Of a DNA stretch of 64,000 nt, positions 51,691 to 64,000 are shown piece by piece. Each line of letters begins with the position of its first letter. Position 1 is the first letter of the stretch. The notes under the pieces were generated by a model. It was not told the origin of the DNA. It was given only the letters and a program-made list of their open reading frames with translations, and did no database searches. The translations under genes and the position numbers were made by a program. This DNA is from Lamellibrachia columna (taxonomy: Eukaryota; Annelida; Polychaeta; Sabellida; Siboglinidae), in contig OY759262.1 in NCBI GenBank assembly GCA_963662155.1, forward strand, positions 19,652,198-19,716,197. The letters run 5' to 3'.

Positions 51691-51949
51691 CGAAATACGT
51701 TTATTTCACGCAGTACGTGGCACTACAATTATCATGAAATAATAAATTAATAACATCAAAAAAATAACTTAACGTTCTTTAGTTATGAAGAACGCCTAAG
51801 AAGAATGTGGTTTAATACCCGAAATACAATACGTTTATTTCATGCAATACGTTGCACTACAAGTATCATGAAATAATAAATTAATAATATCAAAAGAATA
51901 AGTTACGCTCCTCAGCAATGAAAAGCGCCTAAAAACAATGTGGTTTAAT
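51691..51949. repeat. About 130-bp imperfect tandem duplication
   Basis: Two copies (51,691-51,816 and 51,819-51,949) share cgtttatttca, atcatgaaataataaattaa, taat(a/c)atcaaaa and a LINE-like end (atgaagaacgcctaag...tgtggtttaata). Roughly 80-85% alike by eye. Confidence 0.8.
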
Positions 51950-52190
51950 AACCCTATAGAGAAAAAGAGAAATTGAAGTTTTTTTAAGACATTGAATGGT
52001 GATGAAAAATTTTATAGAAATATTTCTACTCACTTAAGAAAGGTAGTAGAACTAGAAGACACGAAATATATAATATTAGTAAAGGATCAGTGTAAATTGG
52101 ATATCTGAAAGTACTCACAGAGAACGATAAATTAATGGAACAAATGATGTAGAAATTGTGTAAATGCTATGACAGCGTGAATATGTTTAA
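51780..52190 (+). mobile_element. Decayed CR1-like LINE C-terminal fragment (family A)
   Basis: The conceptual frame resembles the 6,304-6,657 copy: ERLKTMWFNN, FFKTLNGDEKFYRNISTHLR, KVVELEDTKY, LVKDQCKLDI and INGTND. Many substitutions and frame breaks; an old copy. Confidence 0.6.
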
Positions 52191-53655
52191 CACCAAAATT
52201 GTAGCACATATTATTAGTGATAACCGTAGCCTGTGTTGTGTGGAGCTGTATATATTCGCACAATGAACTGCCAGCACCTTCAAAATACACAGTTCCCTCG
52301 AGATCACCTTATTATTGATTGGTTTTATCGCTGACGACTACCATCATAGCGATCCGTGATACGACTCCTTTGTTTACATTTATATTACAAACAACCCAGT
52401 GCGGTATAACTATAGCCTAACGTTTAGCATATTAAATACTGGTTATAAAAACAGAAGGAATGGGGTCTATCGAAATGTATAGCAGTATATACCTGGCCCG
52501 GCTGTTGGAAGCCCGTGTTTAAAGGAAAAACATCGTTTATTTGGGAGGATGCGTAGCAAGACGCATAGCGAATGATACCCAAAAACCCGCGTTTCTCGAG
52601 GTGCGCTCCCAAATTGCACCCAAAACGTGACATTATGCAACGATGACTTGGGCCGGCTAGCGGGACATCCAGTGTTTTAGCGAATGAAGACTTTGTTGAG
52701 AAAAAAACGTGTATATCAGTGCATTATTTTGAGTAAGTGTAAACTTCCCATGCATCAAAACATCACGCAATCATATTTTTTAATTAAACACTATTAGTGT
52801 CGAAATACGCACCTAGTTTATTAAATTAAGTCTTACCTATATGTATACGTAGTCACGCCAGCTACACATGCCATGCATTCTGGATGCATGGACGATTGTA
52901 TATAATTCTGTTTTCTGCGTGCGCAAATCAAAAACGATTGAATTTATCGGACAAATTCAATTGTTGGTCATGGTTTGTTTCGTCACTTAACGCGTCGGCT
53001 CTTCTCTTCACGTAAGGTACTCCTTAACCTTTCCAGTGGAAAAGACCTCTAAGACTGTAATGTTTGCCCTACATACAACAACAAATAGTTATGTAACTAA
53101 ACTACGCCAATTAATATTTATTGTTCAATGAATAAATAATACTGTTTCATTATATTTGGGGGAAATTGGGCACATGAATCCTTTCCGTCTAATGTATCTA
53201 CCAAATTCTTGTATCAACATCGGCATCTTAATTAAACAAGACATTGTAAGCTAATGGAATTCACTGCGATAAAATAAAAATTATTTCGAATCCCATATGT
53301 TATGCATAACTCCAATAATATCAAATATGAACAAAGTGATTAAATGATAAACTACTGTTAAGGCATAGGGGCTCGGGCCTTGTTCTTACGGAAAATAGCC
53401 CTTTGAATTAAACACGACATGGCTGGGCCAAAATACAACTAATAATGAAAACTAACCATAATTTTTTTTATCTTCAACATTGTGTACACAAATATACGAA
53501 TTAGTTTTACAATTCAGTATCCATTTGACAGACTTCTTAAACATGTGTTTTAATCAAAACCAGCTTAATACATAATGGAAAACTGAAAACCCGGACCATG
53601 TTATTGGACGTATGCTTTAAAAAAACAAGACCTTTTTTCTGGTTACATAAATATG
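52191..53655. other. Unique intergenic DNA
   Basis: No gene or clear repeat recognised. Confidence 0.4.
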
Positions 53656-53656
53656 T

Positions 53657-53976
<320 letters not shown>

Positions 53977-54119
53977 TTTTATTTTGTATTAAATTATTAG
54001 ATATGCAAATCACATGATATGTATAATATGGACAGGTAAACTATTTTTCCACGAATTCCAAAGAAATAAGTACAGAAATTCGACTGAGACAGTCAACAAA
54101 AATGAAATGTGTTTGTCGG

Positions 54120-54176
54120 GCATTGTGAAGACATTGTGAAGACATTGTGAAGACATTGTGAAGACATTGTGAAGAC
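54120..54176. repeat. 11-bp tandem repeat, 5 copies
   Basis: Five perfect units of gaagacattgt. Confidence 0.95.
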
Positions 54177-54504
54177 ATGTCACGAGACATCTTCAACATG
54201 CCAAGATTTGTGGCCAACAATTCCCGGGTTAGTTTATATCATTCTCACGTGTATTACTGGTTTATGAAACCAGTTGAAATGGTATTTAGCAAGCCAAATT
54301 CTTGACCAAATAACATGACCCGTTAAACAACTTTCCACGTGCTACTATTTCGAACATCGAGTGCATATATTTCTGCATCTGGTTTTTGGGGATCACTAGA
54401 ACAAACAGCTTAGTAAGTCGCCACAATAACTAACAAGCTCAGTTTAACTTGAACATTATTTTTGCATAAAATGAATGTTTTAAAATGTTTATCTGGATAT
54501 TGCT
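54177..54504. other. Unique intergenic DNA
   Basis: Nothing recognised. Confidence 0.4.
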
Positions 54505-54965
54505 TCAGTGAATTAATATATCATTATAATGTCTATTATCAAATTGATTTTAAGCTGTCCACTCATACATATCGTGCTCTATCTACACAACCACCCTACT
54601 TGACTAGTCTCCTGCATCTTTCAAATATCCCTAGGCAGCTCAGATGATCAATTTCACAATAACTTAAAGTGCCTAAAATAAAACTTCACTTGGGTAAACA
54701 TGCTTTCTCTGTCGCTGCGCCTAGGGTCTAGAATGAACTCCCCGTCACTTTAAAAACATCTCAAACTATAGCTATCTTTCGACAAAAACTCAAGACATAT
54801 ATTTATTCCAAATTGCATTTCCATCATAAATCTTCGGTTGTCCCTCGTTCTGATAATGACTTTTGCGCGGCCCTGTTCACGATTATGCTGAATGATTCTG
54901 TTTGCGCCTCTGAGCTCAGGTTCCTGAGGATATAGGCGCCATAGAAGTTAATTATTATTACTTCG
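54505..54965 (+). mobile_element. L2-like LINE 3' end
   Basis: The frame reads IDFKLSTHTYRALSTQPPYL then GKHAFSVAAPRV (stop) NELPVTLK and FRQKLKTY, the ORF2 tail of an L2-like LINE. It ends with the same 3' UTR as 50,720-51,055 (cctgaggatataggcgccat, agaagttaatta) and an ATT tail. 5' truncated, with stop codons. Confidence 0.83.
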
Positions 54966-55754
54966 TTGGAGCCCAAGCATTCTGAATATATATAGTCCAT
55001 ATGCGGTAAGCAATGCACCACGGGGCTGTCTGTATAATGCCGAGTGGAAGATGGAGATGTCCGAGTTCCACTTAACGACTGAAGTGACCAATTGTCACAG
55101 CTGTCGCAGCCAGCGACGTCCGAGCGTTATTTGGTCAGAATCGCGTAACGCTAATCAACAGACATTGCCGCCGCAACCAGCAATACTATATCATTTTGTC
55201 TCAGCTGTGTTTCAGAGAAACTGTCACACTTATGTATACGGATATTGATTTGTGACGTGTCGCGTCGGATGTGCACCCTATATGACTGTTATATGACTGT
55301 TATCAAGACAGAGGATCGTTTCTGGGATATTATAGCCGAAAGCATAAATAAACCCTGTATCTTGATTGCCTCATTTCACATATCTCCTTGCACGTATAAT
55401 CAGTGTGAATTATTTATCAGAAATTACTTGTAATATTTCAAATATATTAAACATATATTTGTGTATTATGCACATCTATGTATTGGTATATATCTTCACC
55501 TTCAAACTAATCCCGAAGGTGTATCGGTGTTATTGCCGTAACAAAACGCAATGTTGCACAAATAAAGGTCATTCACGAATTTGTGTTGTCATGAATTACA
55601 TTGTTTAAATGCTGCTTTAAAAGATAATAAAACGAGTGACCTGAAATGGTTAGAGCGGCTGTTGTATTTCATTATTTATGCACACAACGACGAAATAATA
55701 TTCGTATTAATCAATGCCAATCAACAAGGGATGCGCGTTGGGAAACTTGTTGTC
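54966..55754. other. Unique intergenic DNA
   Basis: No supported gene. The phrase atttgtaatatttcaaatatattaaacatat occurs in part at 55,428 and again at 56,089, a short dispersed duplicate. Confidence 0.4.
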
Positions 55755-55855
55755 AATACAATACAATACAATACAATACAATACAATACAATACAATACA
55801 ATACAATACAATACAATACAATACAATACAATACAATACAATACAATACAATACA
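55755..55855. repeat. (ATACA)n pentanucleotide array, about 20 copies
   Basis: About 100 bp of pure aatac repeats, giving Tyr-Asn-Thr-Ile frames that are not genes. Confidence 0.98.
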
Positions 55856-56645
55856 AAATGCAATATATATTAGCAGCAATGTGCAAAATATATTTTATTT
55901 TCTTGTTTTTTTTATTTTTTTACCCGATTCCTCAAACTTCAAATAAAAAAAAAATTACTGACTATAACTACTGTTCACCAATCACTCAAATCGATCAATT
56001 TAGTACGCAGTAAAGTGTGATATTTTTACAGTAAATAAATGACGTCCTGTAAGTTTGAGCCGCTTCATGGAAGTGATTGTCAGAAATTATTTGTAATATT
56101 TCAAATATATTAAACATATCTGTAGAAATTGGCCACGAATGTATGTATAATTGACGGCATAATTATATACCTATATACGTAATGTGGCTTATATTGACTT
56201 TGTTTTGACCTAATACGCCTGCCAACACCTATTTACAAAAGACTGCTAAAGAAATATTGATATTATCACATGCAAAACCTGCTCTTGAGTGGTGCTTACC
56301 GCAGAGATTCAGAAAAGCTTTGTCGAACCCGCGAGAAAAATGTGGAGCTGTTAATTCGACATGGAAAGAAGCTGAGCAAGAGCGACACAAAAACGTGATT
56401 CCTTAGACAGATCTCGAAACGTAAGTAACACTTCACCGAACGTGCACGAACGGCGTTCTGAGAAATTAGCACATTCCTTCGTACACTTATCTCGTCAAGT
56501 AAGACGTTGGAGGTTTTTTAACACAAAAACCTGCGTTCTTTTCAACTTGTCAACGACATTTCCACCCGCAACGGAAATGAATTGTCCGTCTGGGGAAGAA
56601 CACGCCATGGAAACAAATGAAAATGAAAAAAACGAAATAGCACGA
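55856..56645. other. Unique intergenic DNA
   Basis: No gene recognised. Confidence 0.4.
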
Positions 56646-57252
<607 letters not shown>

Positions 57253-57479
57253 TCGTAGATATAATAAATTTGGAATTGTCTTTAATGGATATCGTTTGCA
57301 AGGGACTTGTATACTTTCTAAACAGGACTAACCGCTGGCAACAACGGCCAGCTGCTCAAAACGCACACATTATTGAAAACAATTTTTTTATGTTAAACAT
57401 TTACGTAATGAGTACATATAACTAAGGGAGGGGCAAATTTGATTTAAATTATCAAGACGAAGTATGCAAAAGTAGTTAT

Positions 57480-57690
57480 TTATGTGTCGTACTCGTTGCG
57501 GTGTCTCGCCGAGACTCTCCGATGTACACGCCCGCCAGGTGTCGCGTTACTGGCGGCAGGTCAACACAAGTTGTCGGCGGGAGATTATTACGACACGGCA
57601 CACTTTGTTGACATCTCGCTCTACCGCTGTCATCGGCCGTTGTGGCGGCGGTGAACATAGCAGTGGCGACAGCTGCAGTTTATGGTGTTG
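57480..57690. other. GC-rich unique segment before the CAG tract
   Basis: A CpG-rich stretch just upstream of the GTT/CTG/CAG repeats. No splice-supported gene is seen. Confidence 0.3.
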
Positions 57691-57709
57691 ATGCTGATGT
57701 TGACGTTGT

Positions 57710-57967
<258 letters not shown>

Positions 57968-58069
57968 GCAACAAAACAGTCAATGTTGTGGCTGCATAAA
58001 ACGTCAAAACCGACTACAAGTCGTTTTCACCGTCTATCTGTCCACGTATGTAGTAGAGCGGTAGAAAAA

Positions 58070-58610
58070 TCGTATTTGCGTCCAGACATGGACATTACCG
58101 TTAATAAAGACGACTATATTTAGGTAATGAGATTATTAATAGTAAAGTTTTTCATTAACTGCCTGCATAGTTTGCATATAATACGCTGTGGCTACCAGAA
58201 TCTGATTAGTCCGCCCTTTTTAGAACATCACATCAAGCCGACCTTCTATACTGGCACTGAGGGTGGTCACTGCTAGGTACATGTCGTCTTCAGTTGTTCT
58301 TACGTCCCCAATTAACGCGATGGGACAGAGTCAAGAAAACTACACATTCAAAATGATCAGAACTTGTTTTCACACCAGACACCGTTGCTGATGTGGATGT
58401 AGAACTCAGAACTGTCGTAGTTTAAACTAGTGGTGTAAACTAGATGCGTTAACGACCACACGACTGCGTCTTAATTTGAATTTTATGAAAGGTGCGACGA
58501 TCATATATATAAACACACACGCACGCGCACGCACACGCGCACACGCACACACACGCTGTTGGTGTCTGTTTGCTTCTCACGTTATGATCTGTTCAGTATT
58601 CCGCTGTAAA

Positions 58611-58650
<40 letters not shown>

Positions 58651-60299
58651 TAAGTGCATGCGTGCGTTTCTCACCGACTAGTGACTGCGTGGACGGGACA
58701 CAATGGAGACTGAGGTTAATTACAATTGCAATTACAGTATAATATATGTTCCGTGTTGTTCCGATGCCTACTCCCTGGCAAAGTACAGCCAATTCACATT
58801 GCACAGTGAGTAGTGTGTAGAGTATGCGTTGTGCTAACTGATGCACTGCGCTGATTATAATGACTCAACGTTTTAATTGTCAAACATGGTTGTATAGCAA
58901 TTCAGTTTATTAGAATTCCATTATGTACAAATCGACATTACAAATGACAACAATGTTATTGTAAATGCTTGGCGCAATAACAATTAGACATAACAATATT
59001 TAGAAACATGCAGCTGTATCGAATGTCTCTGATACCAAACTTAGTTTGTCACTTACATTTAACACAATTTCGTTATCCAGAAGGCCGTTTCACTAAGAAT
59101 CGTGCGAGAATTCCATCAAAACCTTGCTTTGGAATATGTCGCACTGTGAAGTCCAATAAATGAAACTTTTTTCAGTGGCAACGAAAACTAGTTTTGAACT
59201 GGAAAATACTCTCAAGGATAGCGATGTAGGCTCTTCACGCTGATGAAACACTTTTACAACAATTATAGTAGAAACGTTATGACGTCAATGATGGAGACAA
59301 CGTAGGAGTTTATTGTGAAAGTGAAACCGGACCCGCGTGTTGTATAAACACGCCGCCCGTCCAGTTACATCGCTCAACAAATAATCGAGAACGAGATTGT
59401 CACTTCCCAACATTGAGCCTATGTGACCCGGGCCAGGCAGAGAAATGACGCTGGATTTGAACGATGGCTCCCTCGTCAGAACAGTTATGGCGGTTTACTG
59501 AATATAAGATTCCGGGCAATCTCGACAACAGCGCCTCCTTGTGTGCAAGAACTCCACCATTTGTTTTGTTCTAGCGCGAAGTCGCTGACTAGTTACGTTT
59601 TTTGCAGAGTAGAAAAACCATACGGATCCATCAACATAACACTTTTGAAATTAATTCTGATTGACATGAAGCCCAACAATAGATCATGTAAGTAATCATG
59701 CCAACTGTGGTAATTTCCTTTCTTCGTCATGACGTCAACATTATGAAAATTCACCACAGTTAACTAAGACTTTGTCATAGTTTCACAATAACTTCCGCAT
59801 GGCGATGTCTTAGGACACGTTTAGGCTATGAATGTAATTATTTGTAGCTTCCGAGTAAAAGTCAAAAAGTGAGAAAATATGGATGAAAACTGATATTCAG
59901 TAAAATTCAATAAATGGATCGACGACGTTAAAAGGCGATGCGGATGATAGAGAAGCTGCATCTTGCGAAAGCAGACACCTGTGTGTGTATCATGCAATGC
60001 GATTAACTTGGTAATCAGCCCACGGGGTAAAGTAGATCACCGCGAAGCACACCATGTGCGTCTTCAATGACCTGAGAAACAGACGCATTACGGGACATCT
60101 AACCGAAACGAGGCACTGTGGTGAATCAAGGTAGGAATGCACCACTACCTGAATGCACCACTGCTTGGATGCACCACTGTCTGGATGCACCAACCCTGGT
60201 CGGAATGCTCCAACAGCATGATCGCACTGTTGCTTCCGACGCCAATCGTGACTAATAACGACGGGGCATCGTGGACGTTCACCAGATCGACCGAACTCA
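58070..60299. other. Unique intergenic DNA with short GC microsatellites
   Basis: An (ACGC)n tract at about 58,514-58,556 and a (GTGC)n tract at 58,612-58,652. A 16-18 bp tandem repeat (atgcaccactgtctgg, 4 copies) lies at 60,135-60,200. No gene seen. Confidence 0.5.
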
Positions 60300-60413
60300 C
60301 GGCGCAGAAGACGTTGGCAAGTTCCGGCAAGATCTGTAAATCTCGACAGCGCTCTCGTTGAATGCCCGCGTAGTCGCCCTCGTCCCCGTCGGAGGAAGAC
60401 CAAACACCCGAGG

Positions 60414-60656
60414 CTACATGCCCCATGCTGACGTCACTGACGATGTGAGGAAAGGCGACGACATTGTCTCGTTTTTGACTAGGTTTAACGACACGGCCGT
60501 CTGGTGATGGTCGTTCATGCACTTGGCCGGAAAACTGTACTTGCACGCGTAGTCGGGCTCGTGCAGGTGGCCGCCATAGTTCACGTTCAGGTTCAGGTTC
60601 GGAATGGCATTGTTGACGCCGAGGTGTTGTGACGTCATACGATGGTCGTCCGCCAT
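60414..60656 (-). CDS. Candidate coding exon, identity uncertain
   Basis: On the minus strand a good acceptor (ttctgtttcag, edge 60670) is followed 13 nt later by ATG in the context acccATGGCG. The frame reads MADDHRMTSQHLGVNNAIPN, LNLNVNYGGHLHEPDYACKY, SFPAKCMNDHHQTAVSLNLV, KNETMSSPFLTSSVTSAWGM and stops at 60,414. Third codon positions are strongly G/C rich, unlike the AT-rich surroundings. A second frame continues with similar bias (SSSDGDEGDYAGIQRERCRD, LQILPELANVFCAV) to a strong donor GTGAGT at 60,300. The true product therefore may cross a frameshift, an indel error or a tiny intron. LVKNETMSSP resembles a sumoylation-type motif of transcription factors. I do not recognise the protein with confidence. 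Confidence 0.33.
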   Translation of the reverse strand: MADDHRMTSQHLGVNNAIPNLNLNVNYGGHLHEPDYACKYSFPAKCMNDHHQTAVSLNLVKNETMSSPFLTSSVTSAWGM

Positions 60657-60699
60657 GGGTGCCCCCTCGCTGAAACAGAAATTGCACGTTGTCACTAGT

Positions 60700-62520
60700 G
60701 CTACCAGACAGATATGGCGACTGGAGTTTCGTCAGTCTGTGTGAAATGTGTCACGTAGCAATGCATTCTGGGCATGGATGATGACCGCCGGAAATACAGA
60801 GATCAGACCACAGTCCTTACATCAGACAGGAAATGTTTCGTGGTGTCAAAAAATATGTAGTTTAGCTGATTTCAGTGATTTTATTTACCAAGAAGCAACA
60901 GTATTTAGCCAGCAAATTGGAACGTTCGAAATGTTGCTCCTTTGACAGTGAGGTTTTGCAATATGAAGCGGATTCGAAGAAGCGTAGATATTTTTGTGGT
61001 GAAATTTTCGAAACACCGCTAGGCATATTAATATCTAGCAAACACTGCTAAAACTTGTACAGAAAGTTAATGGCACGATAGCGGTGGCTGTGAATATTTT
61101 TTAAAGAATTTTTATGGTCCAGTTTTCTTTTAATCAGACAAAGCGTTAGCATGACCGACAATGCAATATTCCTACACGTAGCCTATACTTTGGGAACAAG
61201 ACAAGAACAACTTCACAATACAACATTACAATAGCGCATAGTATCGCACGGCTCGTCACATTGCATTTAAACCTGGAGGAACGTGTTCGTTTAGTGCGTA
61301 CAAATAGATAAAATCATGTCTTATCAAAACCGCGGTGATTTGTTTTACACGGCGTGAGTGGTACTGCTTGAATGAATGAACTGGCGGCAACCGCTCGTGC
61401 TCCGCCAGGGGGCACCATCAACCGCAGGGAAATAAACGCGTTGGCATGGCGCATAATTTGTTTAATCGGGATTTTATATTAATTTGTTGTGCGTGGCATA
61501 GAGTTACGTTGAAGCAATGTAAACCGTAGGTACATTTGACGAAGCTAGTGCCCGATTGATAAGCCGATATATGACAATATTACGCTAAATGACACGATGT
61601 AAATCGCCCGCGAATCGTACGAGACTGTGGCTAGGTTGTATTTATCATCGAGTACGATTCTCTTCCTAAAAAGGTGATGCATTTCGCACGCCGTAAATTT
61701 AATAAAAAAGTATGTGACTATTTTCTAAGTCGTAGCAGTCGGTTGTCAACTTGTCATTCGGTTTTATTAAATCAATATAATAAATTATGTTATATTTTCC
61801 AACGGATCCTTTTATGCCAAGTGTTTTTATATTTCGGTAATGTATACAGAGTTACGTCGAAGGAGCGCATTCCCAGTTTATTTAAAAGTGACAACACTAT
61901 GACCGCGGAACAAAGGTAAACACGAGCCGTTCACATGTGTTGACGGGTGGCCTAAGTTTATTGCACAGACTCATCTGCAGGTAATCCCGGTCACGGAACA
62001 ACGACAAATGTGATTTGCCTGAGCTCGTCAGCCGGCCGCCTTCGCGTGCCACGGCAAGAGAGCGGGCGGCCTCACGCGCAGCGACCGCGACGCCCCGCTG
62101 TGGCCCGGCGCCGAACCATTCACATGTCAATCACGGTCTCCCGCCGAACTAAACAAGCCTAATTATTGGTCGCAGCGTCGGACGCTTCCAGCGCGAGCCT
62201 AACAAAACGAAATGATCTGTTTAGCCGGCCCGAAGAAAGGGGAACTGTGGCCCGATGCACCAGTTATCTCGCAACCAGGGCAAATGAACGAACGAACTTC
62301 CAGATGCCAAACCCGTGTCCTAATGCTTATATAACGGCGTTGTAATATCAGGGGGTGGGGGGGGGTACATGTCTCTCGACTGAAACAAGGTTTCCCCTAT
62401 GTAGGGAAATGTGCATAATTTAGATAGTGTGGGTCCAGAGATCGTACAAACACTTTAAATTATGGTACACTTTTACATAAAACACATGCTAGACGACACG
62501 TGAAAGTGCATGCAAACAGT
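60700..62520. other. Unique intergenic DNA with CpG-rich islands
   Basis: 61,990-62,260 is CpG-rich and contains TGTCAATCA (the inverse of the Pbx/Meis-type TGATTGACA) and taattattgg. A CTCF-like site lies at 61,402-61,416. No gene recognised. Confidence 0.35.
61402..61416 (+). promoter_or_regulatory. CTCF-like binding site
   Basis: CCGCCAGGGGGCACC agrees with the bilaterian CTCF core CCASYAGRKGGCRSY at 14 of 15 positions (G for A at position 3). Occupancy is not known. Confidence 0.35.
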
Positions 62521-62732
62521 CGTGATCTATGTATCGTACACCACGCACACATCACTGAGGTACATGACAAAGTCGTGATCTATGTAACGTACACCACGCA
62601 CACATCACTGAGGTACATGACAAATTCGTGATCTATGTATCGTACACCGCGCACACATCACTGAGGTACATGAAAAAGTCGTGATCTATGTAACGTACAC
62701 CACACACACACATCACTGAGGTACGTGACAAA
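62521..62732. repeat. About 53-bp tandem repeat, 4 copies
   Basis: Units contain cgtgatctatgtatcgtaca, ccacgcacacatcactgagg and tacatgacaaa, with small differences (aacgta for atcgta). Confidence 0.93.
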
Positions 62733-64000
62733 GCGTTGAACAAGAAAATGTATCATAGAAAATACTTCTACGTCACGGTTATGTTTGTAATGTCTTTGTT
62801 TTACATTTAAAACATGCCGACCCATAACTGAAAGGTCCGAACAGTTCATCGGTACATCGGTCCGGTCGTGCACACGAGGGTTAAAACTACTTCGATTAAG
62901 CGAGGATATCCGAGGATCAAATGTGACCGCTTTGCGTAGTCACATCCTGGTTTATATATGTGCAGCATTTGGGCCCTTTGTTTAATAAATACCCTGCGCG
63001 AGGTAATGGCGACAGTTTCGGTTCGTATTTGCTCTGTTAAACGCGCGGACAAAATGTCAATAAATATTCATATGTACGGAGAGTGTATTGCTATAAACAT
63101 CTAAGATGTTGCTCGATTAACAGTAATCTGTATGGTAATCTTATTAGTTAATCTAACTGACTCTAGATATTAGTAATCTGTCTGGTAATCTTATTAGTTA
63201 ATCTAACTGACTCTAGATATTAACATGCTACGTGCAAGATATGCTAACAATTAAGGCGGATTATTCGCTAAACAGGCTTTCGTCTGATGTGGTATATTGG
63301 TGTTAACAACATATAGTAAAGCCCCAGATAGAAAGTAAATATTGCACTAATTGTGCAGCGTTTAGTAGTACATGTATATAATACCAGGAAATCTCGGAAC
63401 AACTCGCCACAAAACCATCAAAAGCCGGCGTTAAATACGTCTTACGTCAACACAGACCACAAGTCTCGTGAGAGTGACGTGACTGTCGGATATCCATCCG
63501 GCGTAATTACCGTCATAGAAGGGGCGTCATTTTACTAATTTACATAATCACGAAGGTACTGTTAGTTAGAAACATCTACACCCTTAAAAAACAACATCCG
63601 TGTACAATCCCATCGCAGCATTGTCAAATTGTTTTGGATGGAGTTTGGAAACACTCTTGCTATAAATCGTGTATATTAAAATAAATGCAATACGTATATT
63701 ATGAAACACAATACTTTACTGTCAACAGATTTAGCCTGGTTTATGTAGGGTTTCCCGTTTCGCAATAAGACGCGACTGCAAGACTCCAGCCGGAGGCTTC
63801 TCGCGCGTGGCGCATCAGCACATGATGCTTTCTACCTGACAAATATGTTTGTCCATTAGCTAATCGCACAGTGGGATCGGACTCGCGTTTCGTTTCGACT
63901 TAAGATGTCAATTCCAGTTCCAATTCCGGGATTTGAGGTTTTTTTTTAATTAATTGGAATTGCTTAAAATGTAATTGGTATTTTCAGTTAAAATTCAAGT
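62733..64000. other. Unique intergenic DNA
   Basis: Apart from a 50-bp tandem duplication (63,122-63,221, gtaatcttattagttaatct, 2 copies) nothing is recognised. Confidence 0.45.

Noticed and set aside
59990..60403. 137-codon minus-strand frame beside the candidate exon
   Set aside because: It covers a 16-18 bp tandem repeat and lies past the GTGAGT donor; no coding bias.

Overview
This is a window of animal nuclear DNA, most likely from a marine invertebrate bilaterian. The evidence is a ten-exon GT-AG spliced gene of a metazoan cilium/sperm family, several CR1/L2-like and RTE-like LINE retrotransposons, tRNA-derived SINE-like copies, hAT-like DNA transposons, and very long (TA)n, (AC)n and (CAG)n microsatellites. 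I cannot name the phylum from the sequence alone.

Layout. 1-2,330: AT-rich intergenic DNA with a 22-23 bp minisatellite, and a possible first exon of a divergent minus-strand gene (1,946-2,010). 2,330-16,442: a complete plus-strand orthologue of SPATA17 (spermatogenesis-associated protein 17; 351 residues, three IQ motifs), whose introns carry LINE pieces, MITE-like repeats and microsatellites. The most striking local feature is a 15-copy, 44-bp perfect tandem array that starts inside exon 5 and repeats the end of that exon together with its splice donor. 17-31 kb: intergenic DNA with a 21-copy 29-bp minisatellite, a GAA tract, TIR elements, SINE-like copies, RTE-like tails and GC-richer unique islands. 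31.4-38.2 kb: a nearly intact two-ORF CR1/L2-like LINE (about 31,555-36,633) inserted into a 49-bp minisatellite that has a 235-bp higher-order period, followed by a second, truncated LINE. 38-64 kb: mostly unique intergenic DNA with GC-rich islands, a hAT-type element with an exact 8-bp target duplication (45,837-47,463) that contains a large palindrome, two L2-like 3' ends, a 40-unit CAG tract, and a plausible minus-strand coding exon near 60.3-60.7 kb.

Only SPATA17 is a confidently identified host gene. The other protein-coding signal is transposon-derived, apart from the two tentative exons. Most other open frames are translations of microsatellites or minisatellites and are not listed.
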